DNA of 64,000 bases. It comes from Medakamo hakoo. Lineage: Eukaryota; Chlorophyta; Trebouxiophyceae; Coccomyxaceae. Below are positions 31,239-40,901 of this stretch, piece by piece. Location of the stretch: contig CP089461.1 in the NCBI GenBank assembly GCA_026636295.1, positions 558,001 through 622,000 of the forward strand. Reading direction: 5' to 3'. Position numbers and translations under genes: made by a program. Under the pieces are notes generated by a model, which was given only the letters and a program-made list of their open reading frames with translations, made no database searches and was not told where the DNA came from. Numbering within the stretch: the first letter of the stretch is position 1; every line of letters starts with the position of its first letter.

Positions 31239-33710
31239 TCACCGCCCGCCCAGGGCGGCCAAGCGGGCCAGGGCGGCGCACGCGGCCGCATAGGACGGCG
31301 GCGCGGCAGCAGGCCCGCCTGCCGTTGCGCGGGGCAGCAGCGCGCGCAGGCGGCGCGCGACAGCCCGCGCGTCGGGCGCGGCGGCCGGGCCGTGCGTCTG
31401 TTCCAGGGCCTCCGCGACGGCCGCGCCCACCGCGCCGACCAGGGCGGAGACGGACGACGCGCCGCACGCGCCGGGCGGCCCGCGCCCGCCGCCACTCGCC
31501 TCGTCGTCGCCCGACGGCAGCAGCCCCGCCGCCGCGCCGGCCGCCCCGTCCAACGCCTCCACGCCCGCGTCGCCCGCGGGGCCACCAGGGGAAGCTGAGG
31601 AGACGGCCGCGACAGCGTCCGCTGCCGCGCCCGCCGCGGCCGCGGCCGCTGCGGCGTCGGCAGCGGACGCGAGGCGGGACGATAGGGCGGACGCGTCGAA
31701 TGACCCGCGACTCCCACCGCCTAAGGCCGCCGCCAGCGCTGGCACCGTCACATCCGCGGCCCAGCGCAGCAGGGCAGACGCAAGTAGGGCACGCGGGCGG
31801 GTGGACGGTCCAGCGGACGCGGCGGCCGACGCGGCCGCGCCGACTTCTGTGGCCAGCGCCTCGAGCGCAGCGGCAGCCGCGGCCGCGGCCGCGGCCCGGC
31901 CGTCCGCGCCCGCAAACCCAGCGAGGGCGGCCGCGGCGGCCGGCCCGCCCCTGTCCAGGACAGCTGCTGCAGATGCCAGGGCAGCGGGTCCGGGCGGGGG
32001 TCGGGCGCCGGCGCCGGCCTCCGGCGGCGGTGGCCAGGCGGCCACGCGCGCGGCCGCCGCGCGAGCCAGCCCGGCAAACGCCGCCGTCGCGTGCGCGGCC
32101 GCCACGCGCGTCGCCACAGCCCCCACCGCGTCGTGCGTGCCGGGCACGGCGGTCGCGGCTGTGGCTGCGGCGGAGGTGAACGCATCGCACGCGGTCGAGA
32201 GGGCGGGCACGCCCCAGGCGGTAGGGGCGGGCGCGGCCGGGTCCGCAACCGCGGCCGCGGCCGCCGCCCCGCCTGCGGTTGCCGCAGCGGTCAGCGCGGC
32301 CTCGCCCGCGGCCAGGAAGCGGGCCGCAGCGGACGCCAGGGCGGCGTCCAGGGCGGCTTTTCCGGCTTCATCCCCGCCGCTGTCATCCCAGCCGGCCGCG
32401 CCCTCAACCAGCAACGGCGCCACCGCGGCCGCCAGGCTTTCGACAGCGCCGCCCACCGACGCCGGGCCGAGCGTGGTGGGCGGGCACGCTTCCACGCCCG
32501 CCAACGCTTCCTCCAGTTGGGCGCGCACGCCCGCGACATACGCCGCCCGCCCCGCCGCAGCGCTGCCGCCCAGGCGGGCGACGAGCGGGCCGGCCTCGGA
32601 GGGGGGCCGCCACGCCCGCCCGGCCGCGGCCGGGCCGGCCGCCGCGGCCGCCGCCAGCGCGACCGCCGCCTCGCCCGCCGCGGCCCGGGCGTCGGCGACG
32701 GCCGACGCAAAATCAGGTGAAGACGCACAAGCGGCCAGGGCGGCGAGGGCTCCCGACGCGCGCTCGACTGCGGCCGCGGCGACTTCCCACGCGCCCGCGG
32801 CCGCGGCCGCGCGCACACGCCGCCCCGTCGCGAGGGCGGCGTCCACGCCCGCTAGAAGGCCACGCACGCGCGCCAGCTCGGAGGCGGCGGACCGGCCGGA
32901 GCCCAGCCGGGCGTGGACGGCGTCGGCGCGGGTGGAGACGTCATCTGTTTTTTTTTGGTGGGGAGGGGCGTGCATTTTCTTTTTTTTTTCCCCGGGGATG
33001 GAATGGTGGAGGTGGAGGTGGACGCAGGAGCACGCCCCGACGCACCCATCTGCGCCTGCAGTTTGGCGACCGCGGGTCCCAGGCCGTCCAGGTCTTCCCG
33101 CCGGGCCCGGATCGTGTCGGTGGCCGCAATGAAGCGGGAGTAGTTTTCGTAGACGAGCGAGCGGAGTTCCGTGTCGAGGGACTGGCGTTGGATGGGAGAG
33201 GGGACGGGGAGGGAGGTGTGAGCGAAGGGGGTGGTCGGTTTCGGGCCGCACGACGAAAAAAAAAAACGAATGGCCCGCCCCCCGCGCTCGCTCGCTCACC
33301 TTTGCCTCGCTCGCCAGGGCCGCGTGCGCGTCCAGCAACCCGGCCAGCCGCGTCCCCGCCAGCAGATCGGCCACCCAGGCGGCCGCATCAAAGTCCGGGC
33401 CGTCCAGGGAGGTGGGCGGCGGCGGCGGAGGCAGAGGAGAGGGCGCGGGCGCCGCCGCGCTCGTGCACGGCGCGTCATCAGGCGCCGCCGGGCTCCCCTC
33501 TGACCCGCCACCCCCACCATCAGCTGTGTAGTAGCTGCTCAGCAGGGCACGCACGCGGGCGGCCCGCTCGTCCGCCGCGGAGGAGGGTGAGGAAGCGGGC
33601 GCGGCGGCGGGCGTGGGCTGTGCCGACCCAGCGCTCACGCCCGACCGGAGCGGCGGCGGCGGTGGCGGTGGGGGCGGCGGCCCGCCGGGGACGGCGCGCG
33701 GGGCGGGCAT
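31239..33710 (-). CDS. VPS51: VPS51 subunit of GARP/EARP tethering complexes
   Basis: Tethering-complex subunit for retrograde endosome-to-Golgi vesicles; it binds SNAREs through its N-terminus. Exons 33710-33300, 33181-33046 and 32944-31239 (750 aa). The conserved N-terminal block runs RVRALLSSYYTADGG, FDAAAWVADLLAGTRLAGLL, HAALASEAK, then across intron 1 SLDTELRSLVYENYSRFI and AATDTIRARREDL, then across intron 2 DDVSTRADAVHARLGSG. This matches VPS51/ANG2 and not COG1 or exocyst subunits. The remaining about 550 residues are Ala-rich helices with little recognisable identity. The start is the first in-frame ATG. The second intron ends with an A-rich acceptor identical over 22 nt to one in the neighbouring beta-COP gene. 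Confidence 0.88.
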   Translation of the reverse strand: MPAPRAVPGGPPPPPPPPPPLRSGVSAGSAQPTPAAAPASSPSSAADERAARVRALLSSYYTADGGGGGSEGSPAAPDDAPCTSAAAPAPSPLPPPPPPTSLDGPDFDAAAWVADLLAGTRLAGLLDAHAALASEAKVSERARGAGHSFFFFVVRPETDHPLRSHLPPRPLSHPTPVPRHGTPLARLRKLLPLHCGHRHDPGPAGRPGRPGTRGRQTAGADGCVGACSCVHLHLHHSIPGEKKKKMHAPPHQKKTDDVSTRADAVHARLGSGRSAASELARVRGLLAGVDAALATGRRVRAAAAAGAWEVAAAAVERASGALAALAACASSPDFASAVADARAAAGEAAVALAAAAAAGPAAAGRAWRPPSEAGPLVARLGGSAAAGRAAYVAGVRAQLEEALAGVEACPPTTLGPASVGGAVESLAAAVAPLLVEGAAGWDDSGGDEAGKAALDAALASAAARFLAAGEAALTAAATAGGAAAAAAVADPAAPAPTAWGVPALSTACDAFTSAAATAATAVPGTHDAVGAVATRVAAAHATAAFAGLARAAAARVAAWPPPPEAGAGARPPPGPAALASAAAVLDRGGPAAAAALAGFAGADGRAAAAAAAAAALEALATEVGAAASAAASAGPSTRPRALLASALLRWAADVTVPALAAALGGGSRGSFDASALSSRLASAADAAAAAAAAGAAADAVAAVSSASPGGPAGDAGVEALDGAAGAAAGLLPSGDDEASGGGRGPPGACGASSVSALVGAVGAAVAEALEQTHGPAAAPDARAVARRLRALLPRATAGGPAAAPPSYAAACAALARLAALGGR

Positions 33711-34176
33711 GGGGTCGCCCAAGACCCGGCGTCGAACAGGGGCGCGAGCTTGGAGCGAGGAGGAGGCGCGGCCCGCGCCCGGGGAAAAACCGCCCCGCCC
33801 CTGTGGGTTGAAGGAGTGAGGCGCGCCGGGGCGGCCGAGCCGTGCTCACCTCACCATCCCATCCCACCACCCCCTACCCACCCGCGCCTCCCGCACGGTG
33901 TTGAAAGGGGGGAGTCCCCCGCCCGTCCTTTGTTTCTCGCCTACACACGCCCTGCAGTCTCCAGCAGAGGCGGAGGAAATGCGGAACCCCTCTCTCGCAC
34001 GACGCCGTTTGTTTTGATACGCTCCGCTCCCCCGCCCCCCTCCACCACCACCACCCCACTCACACCCCACCGCCCGCCCCATCCCCCACGTCCCTCACCC
34101 CCCCCCCCCCCCGGAATGAGGGGCGTCCCCTCGCTCCTCCTCCCGCTCCCGCGCGCTCCCGCGCCCCCCCGCGCCC
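33711..34176. other. Tandem intergenic region with C15 run
   Basis: 466 bp between VPS51's start and beta-COP's stop, both on the minus strand, so it holds the VPS51 promoter and the beta-COP 3' UTR. It is pyrimidine-rich on the plus strand and contains a run of 15 C at 34098-34112. No gene recognised. Confidence 0.4.
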
Positions 34177-37100
34177 TCACCCCTTCTGCTTCAGGATGAG
34201 CTTGTCCCCCAGCGCCAGCGCGATGCCCTGCGTCTTGGACCGGATGCGGATGGCGCCGGCCAGGCCGCCGCCCGCGCCGCCCGGGCCGGGCGGGCCTTCC
34301 TCCACCGCCACGTTGACGAGCGCGTCCTCCCCAAACACGGACCGCGCGTACAGGTTGGCCGCCAGGAAGCCGGCCTTGCCCGCGCGGGCGGCGGGCGGCG
34401 TCAGGATGGCCATGTTGGTGGAGGCAGCCACGTGATCCAGGAACGCCGCCGCGTCTGCAATGCCGGTGGACACGGCGACCTTGTTCTCCCACTCAAACTC
34501 CGCCCACATGGCCCGGAACGCGCCGTCGGGGACGGACGCCGGGCTGATGTAGTCCATCACGTCTACGTGGACGTCGTTGAGGACGACGACGCCGGAGGCC
34601 AGGGCGTCGGCGAGGCCGTCCGTCCCGCCGGACGCCGCCGCCGACGCGGCAGCGGACCCAGTTGGCGGGTCAAAGACGATCGTCCCGAAAATGGCGCCGG
34701 TCTCGGTCGACGCGACTTTCACGCACGCGCGCACGGTGCGGGACGCGCCGGGGGCCAGCGGCCCGGGCGCGGGCCGTTCGGCCAGCTTGAGGTCGCCCAG
34801 CGTCGCCAGTTCCAGGCCCACGTTTTGCAGGGTCAGGTTTGTGCGGTTGACGAGCGTGATGGACAGCGCGATGTCGTACTGCCGCACCTCGACGGCCGCC
34901 TCCGCGTAAATTGGGTCGCCCAGCCCCGTCAGCTGGACGATGCGGCCCAGGTCCGCCGCGGTCGGCGCGCCCTTGTTGGGTCCGGAGGAGGAGCCGCCGT
35001 CGCGCCCGACGCCGGCCGCCGCGGCGACGTCCGACTCGTCGTCGCCGGCCGCGAGGCCGCCGTCGGGCCCCCGCCCGCGCAGCTGGGCAAAGTCGATGCC
35101 GTCGTCGGGCTGGGCCGCGGAAGCGGCGGCGGCCGCGGCCGCGGCCGCCGCGGCCGCGCCCGCGCTCTCGGCCAGCAGGGCTTCGTACGCGGCGCGGCCG
35201 CCGGACGCCCAGGCGGCCGAGAGCGGCGGCGGCACGGGCGGGGACACGGGCGCGCCGACGGCCGCCGCGAGCGCGCGCAGGCAGCCCTGCAACCGGTCGG
35301 CCGCGTCGGCGTCGCCGGGCGAGGGCGCAGACGGCGTGATGGCGCCCGGGCCCGCGGCCAGGGACGCGACGACGGGCGCGGGCCCGCCGGGCGTCAGCGG
35401 CGCGGGCACCAGGCCGGGCTCCGCGGCGCGGGCGAGGGCGGCGACGACCGCGAGCGCTTCGCCGGCCGCGCGGTTGAGCGCCGGGCCGGCCGCGCCCGCG
35501 GCGCCGGCCAGGCGGGCGACCAGCTTCGTCAGCGCCGCGGCCACGGCCGGCCCCGTCAGGGCGTCGCCGCCCAGGACAAACGCCCGCAAGTTGGGGACGG
35601 CCGCCAGCGCGGCGGCGGCGGCTTTGGAGGAGGGGGCGGCGCCGGCGGGCCCGCCGGGCGGCGCCGCCGTCGCCGCGGTCTGCGTCGCGTACGACCCGTC
35701 GGCCAGCACGGCCGGGCGGGAGGAGGACGCCGGCGGTGGCGTGCCCGGCGGCGCCGCCCCGCGCGGCGACGCCGGCTCGTCGCCCTCTGCCTTGCCTCCG
35801 CCCTCGGCGCCGTCTCCCTCGCCGGGAGGGAGCACGATGGGCAGCGGCCCCACCGCGGCCTTGATCGCTTCCACGGCCGCGGCCACCTCCGCGGGCGTGG
35901 TCGCGTACTCGCCCAGCACCCACAGCGCCACGCCCGCCGGGCGCGGCGCCCGGATGGCGGGCAGCTCTTCCAGCAGGCGGGCCAACAGGGCGGGGCGCAG
36001 CGCCGGGTTGGAGGCGGCGGCCTCCCGGACAAAGCCCGCGACGTCGAGCGCGGTCGCCGCGGCCGCGGGCGGCAGCAGGGGCGCGCCGCCCACCGGCCCG
36101 GCCGCGCCGCACCCGCCGTCCGCCAGAAAGTCCATCAGCAGCGGCAGCGCCGACCCGGCCGCGTCCGGGAAGCGGGAGGCGGCCGCGTGGATGGCGCGCA
36201 CCAGCTCGGCCCGCCGTTCCTGGGCGGCCGCTTCCTCGCCGGCCGGGCCAGACCCGCCGCCCCCGCCCGCCTGCGTGCGCGCGACCTCTTTCTTCAGAAA
36301 GGCGACGACGCCGTCGATGTTGCGGGCCGTCACCAGGTCTAGTGAGAGGGCCAGCGTTTTGGCGCGCACGTCAGCGTCGGGAGAGGACAGGGCGCGCAGG
36401 ATGTCCATGAGCAGGTCTTGCAAGACGTCGCTGTTTTTTTTTGGTGGGGAGGCGGTGAGTTTTTTTTTTTTTTGGCCTCCCGGCGCGTGTCGCGCCCGCC
36501 GCGCGCACCCCCACCCCCCGCCTCTCGCCCCATCAACTCACCGGTGTTTCGCCTTCAACGCTTCCAGCCGGTCCAGGACGACCAACTTGGCATTGTTGTC
36601 CGACCCGCCCGCGGACAGCAGGCCCACGAAGGCGGCGGCGGCGGCGCGGACGGCGGACGGCGCCTGGGACAGGGCGGTGAGCGCGGCCGCGCACTCAAAC
36701 TGGACGGCGGGGGACGGCGACGCCAGGAGCGCCAGCACCGCCGGCACGAACCGGCCGCGCGCGCCGGGGTCGGCCCGCACGGCTTTGCGCACGACGTCCA
36801 GGGCCGCCAGCTGGACGACGTCCGGCCAGGCGCCCACGCCCTCGCCCGCCCGCAGCACGTGCGCGGCCGCGCGCGGCAGCGCGTGCTCGGCCAAAAACGC
36901 GAGCGCGGCCCGCCGCGTGCCCGCGTCCGCCTCCCCGCCGTCCAGCAGGCGGTCCACGGCTTCGCCCGCGTCGCCCAGGAGCAGCTCCCCGCGCGGGAGG
37001 CGCGCCAACGCCCCGATGGCCAGGACGGCGTTGCGGCGGACGTACGAGTGGCGGTGGTCGAGGCAGGCCAGGACGGCCGGGATGAGCGGTTCGACGAGCT

Positions 37101-37959
37101 CGTCCTCGCGGATGCGGGCCAAGAAACGCAGCGTCGCGCCGCGGATGTATTCGTTGGGGTGCTGCAGGTTGTTGCGCAGGTTCTGGCAGATCAGGATCTG
37201 TTGGAGGGTGTGGGGAGTGGGCGGCGGGCGGCGGGCGGGGGCCGTGAGAAAAAAAAGGGGCGCAAGCATTCAAGCGCGGAGCGCGCGGGGGGACCCGATC
37301 GGCTCCCCGCCACCCCTGGCGCCGAGGTCGCCGCTGCCACCCCCGCCCCAGCTGGCCCCGCTCATCATCCCGCCCCGGCCGACTGTGACGACGCCCGGCG
37401 CGGCGGGAGGCGCGTCCGTCCCGGCGGCGCTTCCCCTCTGTCTCCGCACCGCCACGTCCTCACCATTTCAGGCAACAGCTTCCCTGCATCATCCGTCTTT
37501 TTGATCATTTCCTGTTTTGGAGGCGGGTGTGGGGAGAGGATGGGCGTGTGTGTGGGACCGCTGCGGGCCAGCGCTGCCAAGAACAGCTCGCGTGCGGGCG
37601 CGCCTGGTCTGCGCGAATCTGCGGGCGCGCTCGATGCGTTTGCGCTCTCCATGACCAAAGTGTTTCCCTCCCGTGCTCCCGCCCATCCGACCCCCGCACC
37701 CCTCCTCCACACGCACCAGGTACAGCAGCAGCAGCTTCTGCACGGCGTGGTCCTCGGACGGCAGCACGTAGCGGACCAGGGTGATGAACAGGCCGGGCAG
37801 GGGCTCGCCCGCGAGCAGCGCGCCGATGGCGGCCTGCAGCGCGCCGCGGACGGAGTCGGCATCGCCGCTTTCCAGCGCCGCCTTGATCTCGGACGCGGAC
37901 GCCGGGCGCGTGTCGGCCGTGACCAGGAAAGTACAGGTCGTTTCGGTGGTGTTCGCCAT
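34177..37959 (-). CDS. COPB1: Coatomer subunit beta (beta-COP)
   Basis: Subunit of the COPI coat that forms Golgi-to-ER and intra-Golgi vesicles. Four exons: 37959-37717, 37511-37464, 37197-36542 and 36430-34177 (1066 aa). The N-terminal HEAT solenoid shows DHAVQKLLLLYL, NNLQHPNEYIRGATLRFLAR, LDHRHSYVRRNAVLAIGAL and DVLQDLLMDILRALSSPDAD. The C-terminal appendage part has RQYDIALSITLVNRTNLTLQ, LVRLQLELATLGDLKLAERP-like sequence and IRIRSKTQGIALALGDKL. The order and the NEYIRG and HSYVRRNA motifs identify beta-COP rather than gamma-COP or AP beta subunits. The linker is Ala/Gly-expanded. The second exon is only 48 nt. Divergent from the UBZ4-like gene across 84 bp. Confidence 0.95.
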
Positions 37960-38043
37960 GTTTGCGAAAAAATCGCGGGTCTGAAGGGAGTGCAAGGAGT
38001 TTTTTGGGGGGGGGTCCCTCCTTTTTCCTCACACTCCCAAATC
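37960..38043. promoter_or_regulatory. 84-bp divergent promoter, beta-COP / UBZ4-like
   Basis: The shortest head-to-head gap in the window. It contains a T-rich AAAAAATCG tract, a TTTTTTGGGGGGGGG run at about 38000-38013, and a TTTTT tract. Either the two 5' UTRs are tiny or they overlap. Confidence 0.45.
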
Positions 38044-38991
38044 ATGGGCTCCCGCTCGCCGGCCGTGCCGGCCGTGTCCTGTGTCCTGTGTCCTGTGTGC
38101 GGGGCGGGCCTCACGGGCTCTGCCAGCGCCCGTGACGCGCACGTCAACGCGTGCCTGGACGGACCGGCGCAGCGGGCCACGCCCGCGCGCGGCAATGGGC
38201 CGACCCCGTCGCGCCCGCCGCGCGCTGGGGGCGGAGGGGACGCGTCCGCGCCCGCCGCCTCCTGCCCCGTCTGCGGCCTGGACCTGGCCGGCGCGCCAGC
38301 CCTCCGACGCACAGCGCATGTGGAAGCCTGCCTGGCCGGCGGTGAGGGAAGGACGGAGCGGCCGCCCCTGGCGGTCGCAGCTGGCGGTGGTGGTGGTGGT
38401 GGTGGTGGAGCCGCGCCGCCCCCCAGGCCGCGCGCCCGCCCGGCCAGCCCGCGCACCGCGGAACGCGGCCTGCTGGACGCCTTGTACCCAGTGTCTGAAC
38501 ACGGCGTCGGGGCCGGCGGCGCCCCCAGGGTGCGGCTCCCCGCTTCGCGGCTGGCCGGCGCGCCGCCGCTGGCCGTCGCGGGCGTGGCCTGCCTGGGCGG
38601 CGGCGGCGGCGGCGGCGGCGGCGGCACAACGGCGGCCGCCGCGCCCGCGCACCCATCCCTCTGGGCGGCGGCGGGCTCGCCCGCCGCCGCCGCTGCTGCG
38701 GGCGGCAGCTCCCCGCTGGCCGCCCGGACGGCGGCCCGCCTGGCCGCCGCGGCGGCGGAGGGCGTGGAAGCGTTGGGGCAGGCAGCACCGCCGCCCGCGC
38801 CGGTCCGCCCGTCGTCGTCCGCCCCGCCGCCCTCCAACCCGCCACCCCGCGACGCTGTGGCAGCGGGGGCCATACCCTCGCCCGCGCGCCACCCGACCGT
38901 GGCGGAGGCGGCCGCGGCGGCGCGGGTGGAGGAGGCGGCCGCGGCGCGGGAGGTGGAGCGCCGCCTGGTCGAGATGGAACAGCAGGGCTGA
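38044..38991 (+). CDS. Tandem UBZ4/Rad18-like zinc-finger protein, function unknown
   Basis: Single-exon gene for 315 aa. Two similar fingers sit near residues 17-40 (CPVCGAGLTG ... HVNAC) and 78-100 (CPVCGLDLAG ... HVEAC), both of the C-x2-C-x(11-13)-H-x3-C form seen in ubiquitin-binding UBZ4 fingers of RAD18, SLX4, FAN1 and SNM1A. No nuclease, SAP or RING domain follows. A conserved-looking island LLDALYPVSEHGVGAGG and VRLPASRLAG follows, then an Ala/Gly/Pro stretch and a C-terminal helix rich in Glu/Arg/Ala (EAAAAREVERRLVEMEQQ) that could form a short coiled coil. A role in ubiquitin-guided DNA repair is inference from the fingers only. Confidence 0.72.
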   Translation: MGSRSPAVPAVSCVLCPVCGAGLTGSASARDAHVNACLDGPAQRATPARGNGPTPSRPPRAGGGGDASAPAASCPVCGLDLAGAPALRRTAHVEACLAGGEGRTERPPLAVAAGGGGGGGGGAAPPPRPRARPASPRTAERGLLDALYPVSEHGVGAGGAPRVRLPASRLAGAPPLAVAGVACLGGGGGGGGGGTTAAAAPAHPSLWAAAGSPAAAAAAGGSSPLAARTAARLAAAAAEGVEALGQAAPPPAPVRPSSSAPPPSNPPPRDAVAAGAIPSPARHPTVAEAAAAARVEEAAAAREVERRLVEMEQQG

Positions 38992-39162
38992 CGACGCCGC
39001 CCCGGGCGTGCGGCCCGGGCGCGCGCGCGCTCCGATGGTTGGTTTGGCTTGCAGGCGGGTAGGGGGAGGTGTGTGTGTGCTAGAGAGGGCGTTGTGCAGC
39101 ATTGTTGTTCAAACAGAAAGGGATCGCGCCGGACGCGCCCCCTCCCCCCCCCTCGCCCCCCC

Positions 39163-40545
39163 TCACCCCCCGACCAGGCGGTGCAACAGCACGGCCGCCG
39201 CCGCGCTCACGTTGAGCGAGTCCACGGCGCCCGGCCCCGCCGTCCCGGGCCTGTCCGCGCCCCCACCGCGCTCCACCGCCACAAAGCGGGTGCACGCGGC
39301 CGCGACGGACGGCCGCAGCCCCCCGCCCTCCGACCCCAGGACAAGGATGGCCGGCCGCGGCGCCTCGGACCGCCCGCACCCCTCCTCCCGCACGCCCACC
39401 GCCTCCCGGCCCTTTTCCCCGACCGCCGCCGCGCCGACGACATCCCACCCGTCGGCCGCCGCGGCCCTGAGCAGGGCCGGCAAGGGGCGGGACGAGGCGT
39501 GGACGGCCACCCACTCCAGGGCGCCCGCGGACGCTTTGGAGACGGCCGGCGACGGCGGCGCACAGTTGGTGGGCGAGAGGACGACGCCCGCCGCTCCCAG
39601 GAAGTGGGCGGACCGCAGGATGGCCCCCAAATTCTGTGGGTCGCACACCTCGTCCAGGGCCAGCCAGACGGGCGGGCGGGCGGGCGGGGACGGCGGCGGC
39701 GGCGGCGGCGGCAGCGCGACCAAGCGCGGCCAGGCCAGCGGCGCCGCGGCCAGGACGACGCCCTGGTGCGCCGCGCCGTCCGTCATCAGGTTCAGCTCGT
39801 GCTTGTCCACCCAGCGGACGGGGATGCCGGCGGCGGACGCGAGCGCCGCGAGGCGGGCGCGGGCGGCGGCGCCGCGCCCGGCCGCGCCCGCGCGGCCACC
39901 GCCGCCGCCCCTCGCCGCCACGCGCGCGAGGTCCGCCGCGGGCGTGGCGTCGCCCCCGCCCCCGCCCCCTGCCGCCGCCGCCGCCGTCGCCTGGACGTAC
40001 AGGGCCTCAGGCGTGCGCCGGCCCGCGGCCAGGGCGGCGGCCACGGCGTTGACGCCGTAGAGGGCGACGAGGCCGGGGCCGAGGCGGCGCTCCGCGCCCG
40101 TCGGCGGCCGCGCGTGGGCGGGCCGGCGGCGGGCGCCGTCCCTGGACCGGTCGTGTGCGCCGTGTGCGCCGGGCCGGCGACGCGCCCAGCCATCGCTGTC
40201 CGAGTCGGAGGGCGGGGAGGAGGGGCGGGCCCAGGCCGGCGTGTCGAAGGACCTGCGGCCCGCAGCAGCCCGGCTGCGGGGCCCCGGGTCGCTGGCAGCG
40301 GCGGCGTCCGCTCCGACAGCCGCGGTCGACCGCACATCACGCCCACCGCCGGTCCGTCCAGCGCCGCGAGGCTTGGAGGGCGTGGGTGACCCAGCCACAG
40401 TGCTGGAGCTACCCCACGCCGCGGCGGGCGGCCCGGGCGAGGTCGAGACGCGGCGGCACAGCGCATGGCCGCCGCCGTGCCGCATGTCCGGGACGCAGCA
40501 GCCGCCGCGGCACGCCCGGCCTAGGAGCAGCAGGCGGCCTGACAT
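39163..40545 (-). CDS. SpoU-family 2'-O-ribose rRNA methyltransferase, MRM1-like
   Basis: SAM-dependent methyltransferase of the TrmH/SpoU (SPOUT) class; MRM1 members modify the large organelle rRNA. Intronless, 460 aa. The N-terminal substrate-binding part has LYGVNAVAAALAAGRRTPEA, IPVRWVDKHELNLMTDGAAH and QGVVLAAAPL. The knotted catalytic domain shows motif 1 LALDEVCDPQNLGAILRSAH (with the N-x3-R pair), motif 2 ILVLGSEGGGL and motif 3 DSLNVSAAAAVLLHRL. The first about 100 residues are basic and Ser/Gly/Pro-rich and may be an organelle targeting sequence. The ATG at 40545 is the first in frame. Convergent with the UBZ4-like gene. Confidence 0.92.
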   Translation of the reverse strand: MSGRLLLLGRACRGGCCVPDMRHGGGHALCRRVSTSPGPPAAAWGSSSTVAGSPTPSKPRGAGRTGGGRDVRSTAAVGADAAAASDPGPRSRAAAGRRSFDTPAWARPSSPPSDSDSDGWARRRPGAHGAHDRSRDGARRRPAHARPPTGAERRLGPGLVALYGVNAVAAALAAGRRTPEALYVQATAAAAAGGGGGGDATPAADLARVAARGGGGGRAGAAGRGAAARARLAALASAAGIPVRWVDKHELNLMTDGAAHQGVVLAAAPLAWPRLVALPPPPPPPSPPARPPVWLALDEVCDPQNLGAILRSAHFLGAAGVVLSPTNCAPPSPAVSKASAGALEWVAVHASSRPLPALLRAAAADGWDVVGAAAVGEKGREAVGVREEGCGRSEAPRPAILVLGSEGGGLRPSVAAACTRFVAVERGGGADRPGTAGPGAVDSLNVSAAAAVLLHRLVGG

Positions 40546-40901
40546 GTTAGCCGGTAAGTCCCTGCCTGCGCGCACTTCTTAGTAACAAAACGAGCGTGGA
40601 GGGAAGCGAGGTGTGTGGGGCGCCCGGCGGGGGGCGTTGTATGCGTGTTTTTTGCAATAGAATGAAGGGCGAGATAGCCAACCTTCCCCCAAAAAACACA
40701 CGCACGACCACGCGCGTCCCCACACACACATACACACACACCACAATATCGCAGAAAAATAATACAAAGCAAGGAAGATCCAGGTCAGCTTTCTTTTTTT
40801 AAGAATAGGTTCGGGAAAACAGAGCGCGGGCCCGGCACGGGCCACGGTCTCTTTTTTTTCCTAAAAAACACACGCTCTCTCTCTCTCTCTCTCTCTGTCT
40901 C
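40546..40901. other. Tandem intergenic region, MRM1 promoter / MYB 3' UTR
   Basis: 356 bp with unusually AT-rich parts (A-rich near 40748-40775, T-tract 40793-40800, A/T tracts near 40850-40868) and a (CT)n run at about 40875-40896 that ends six bases before the MYB stop codon. No gene recognised. Confidence 0.4.
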
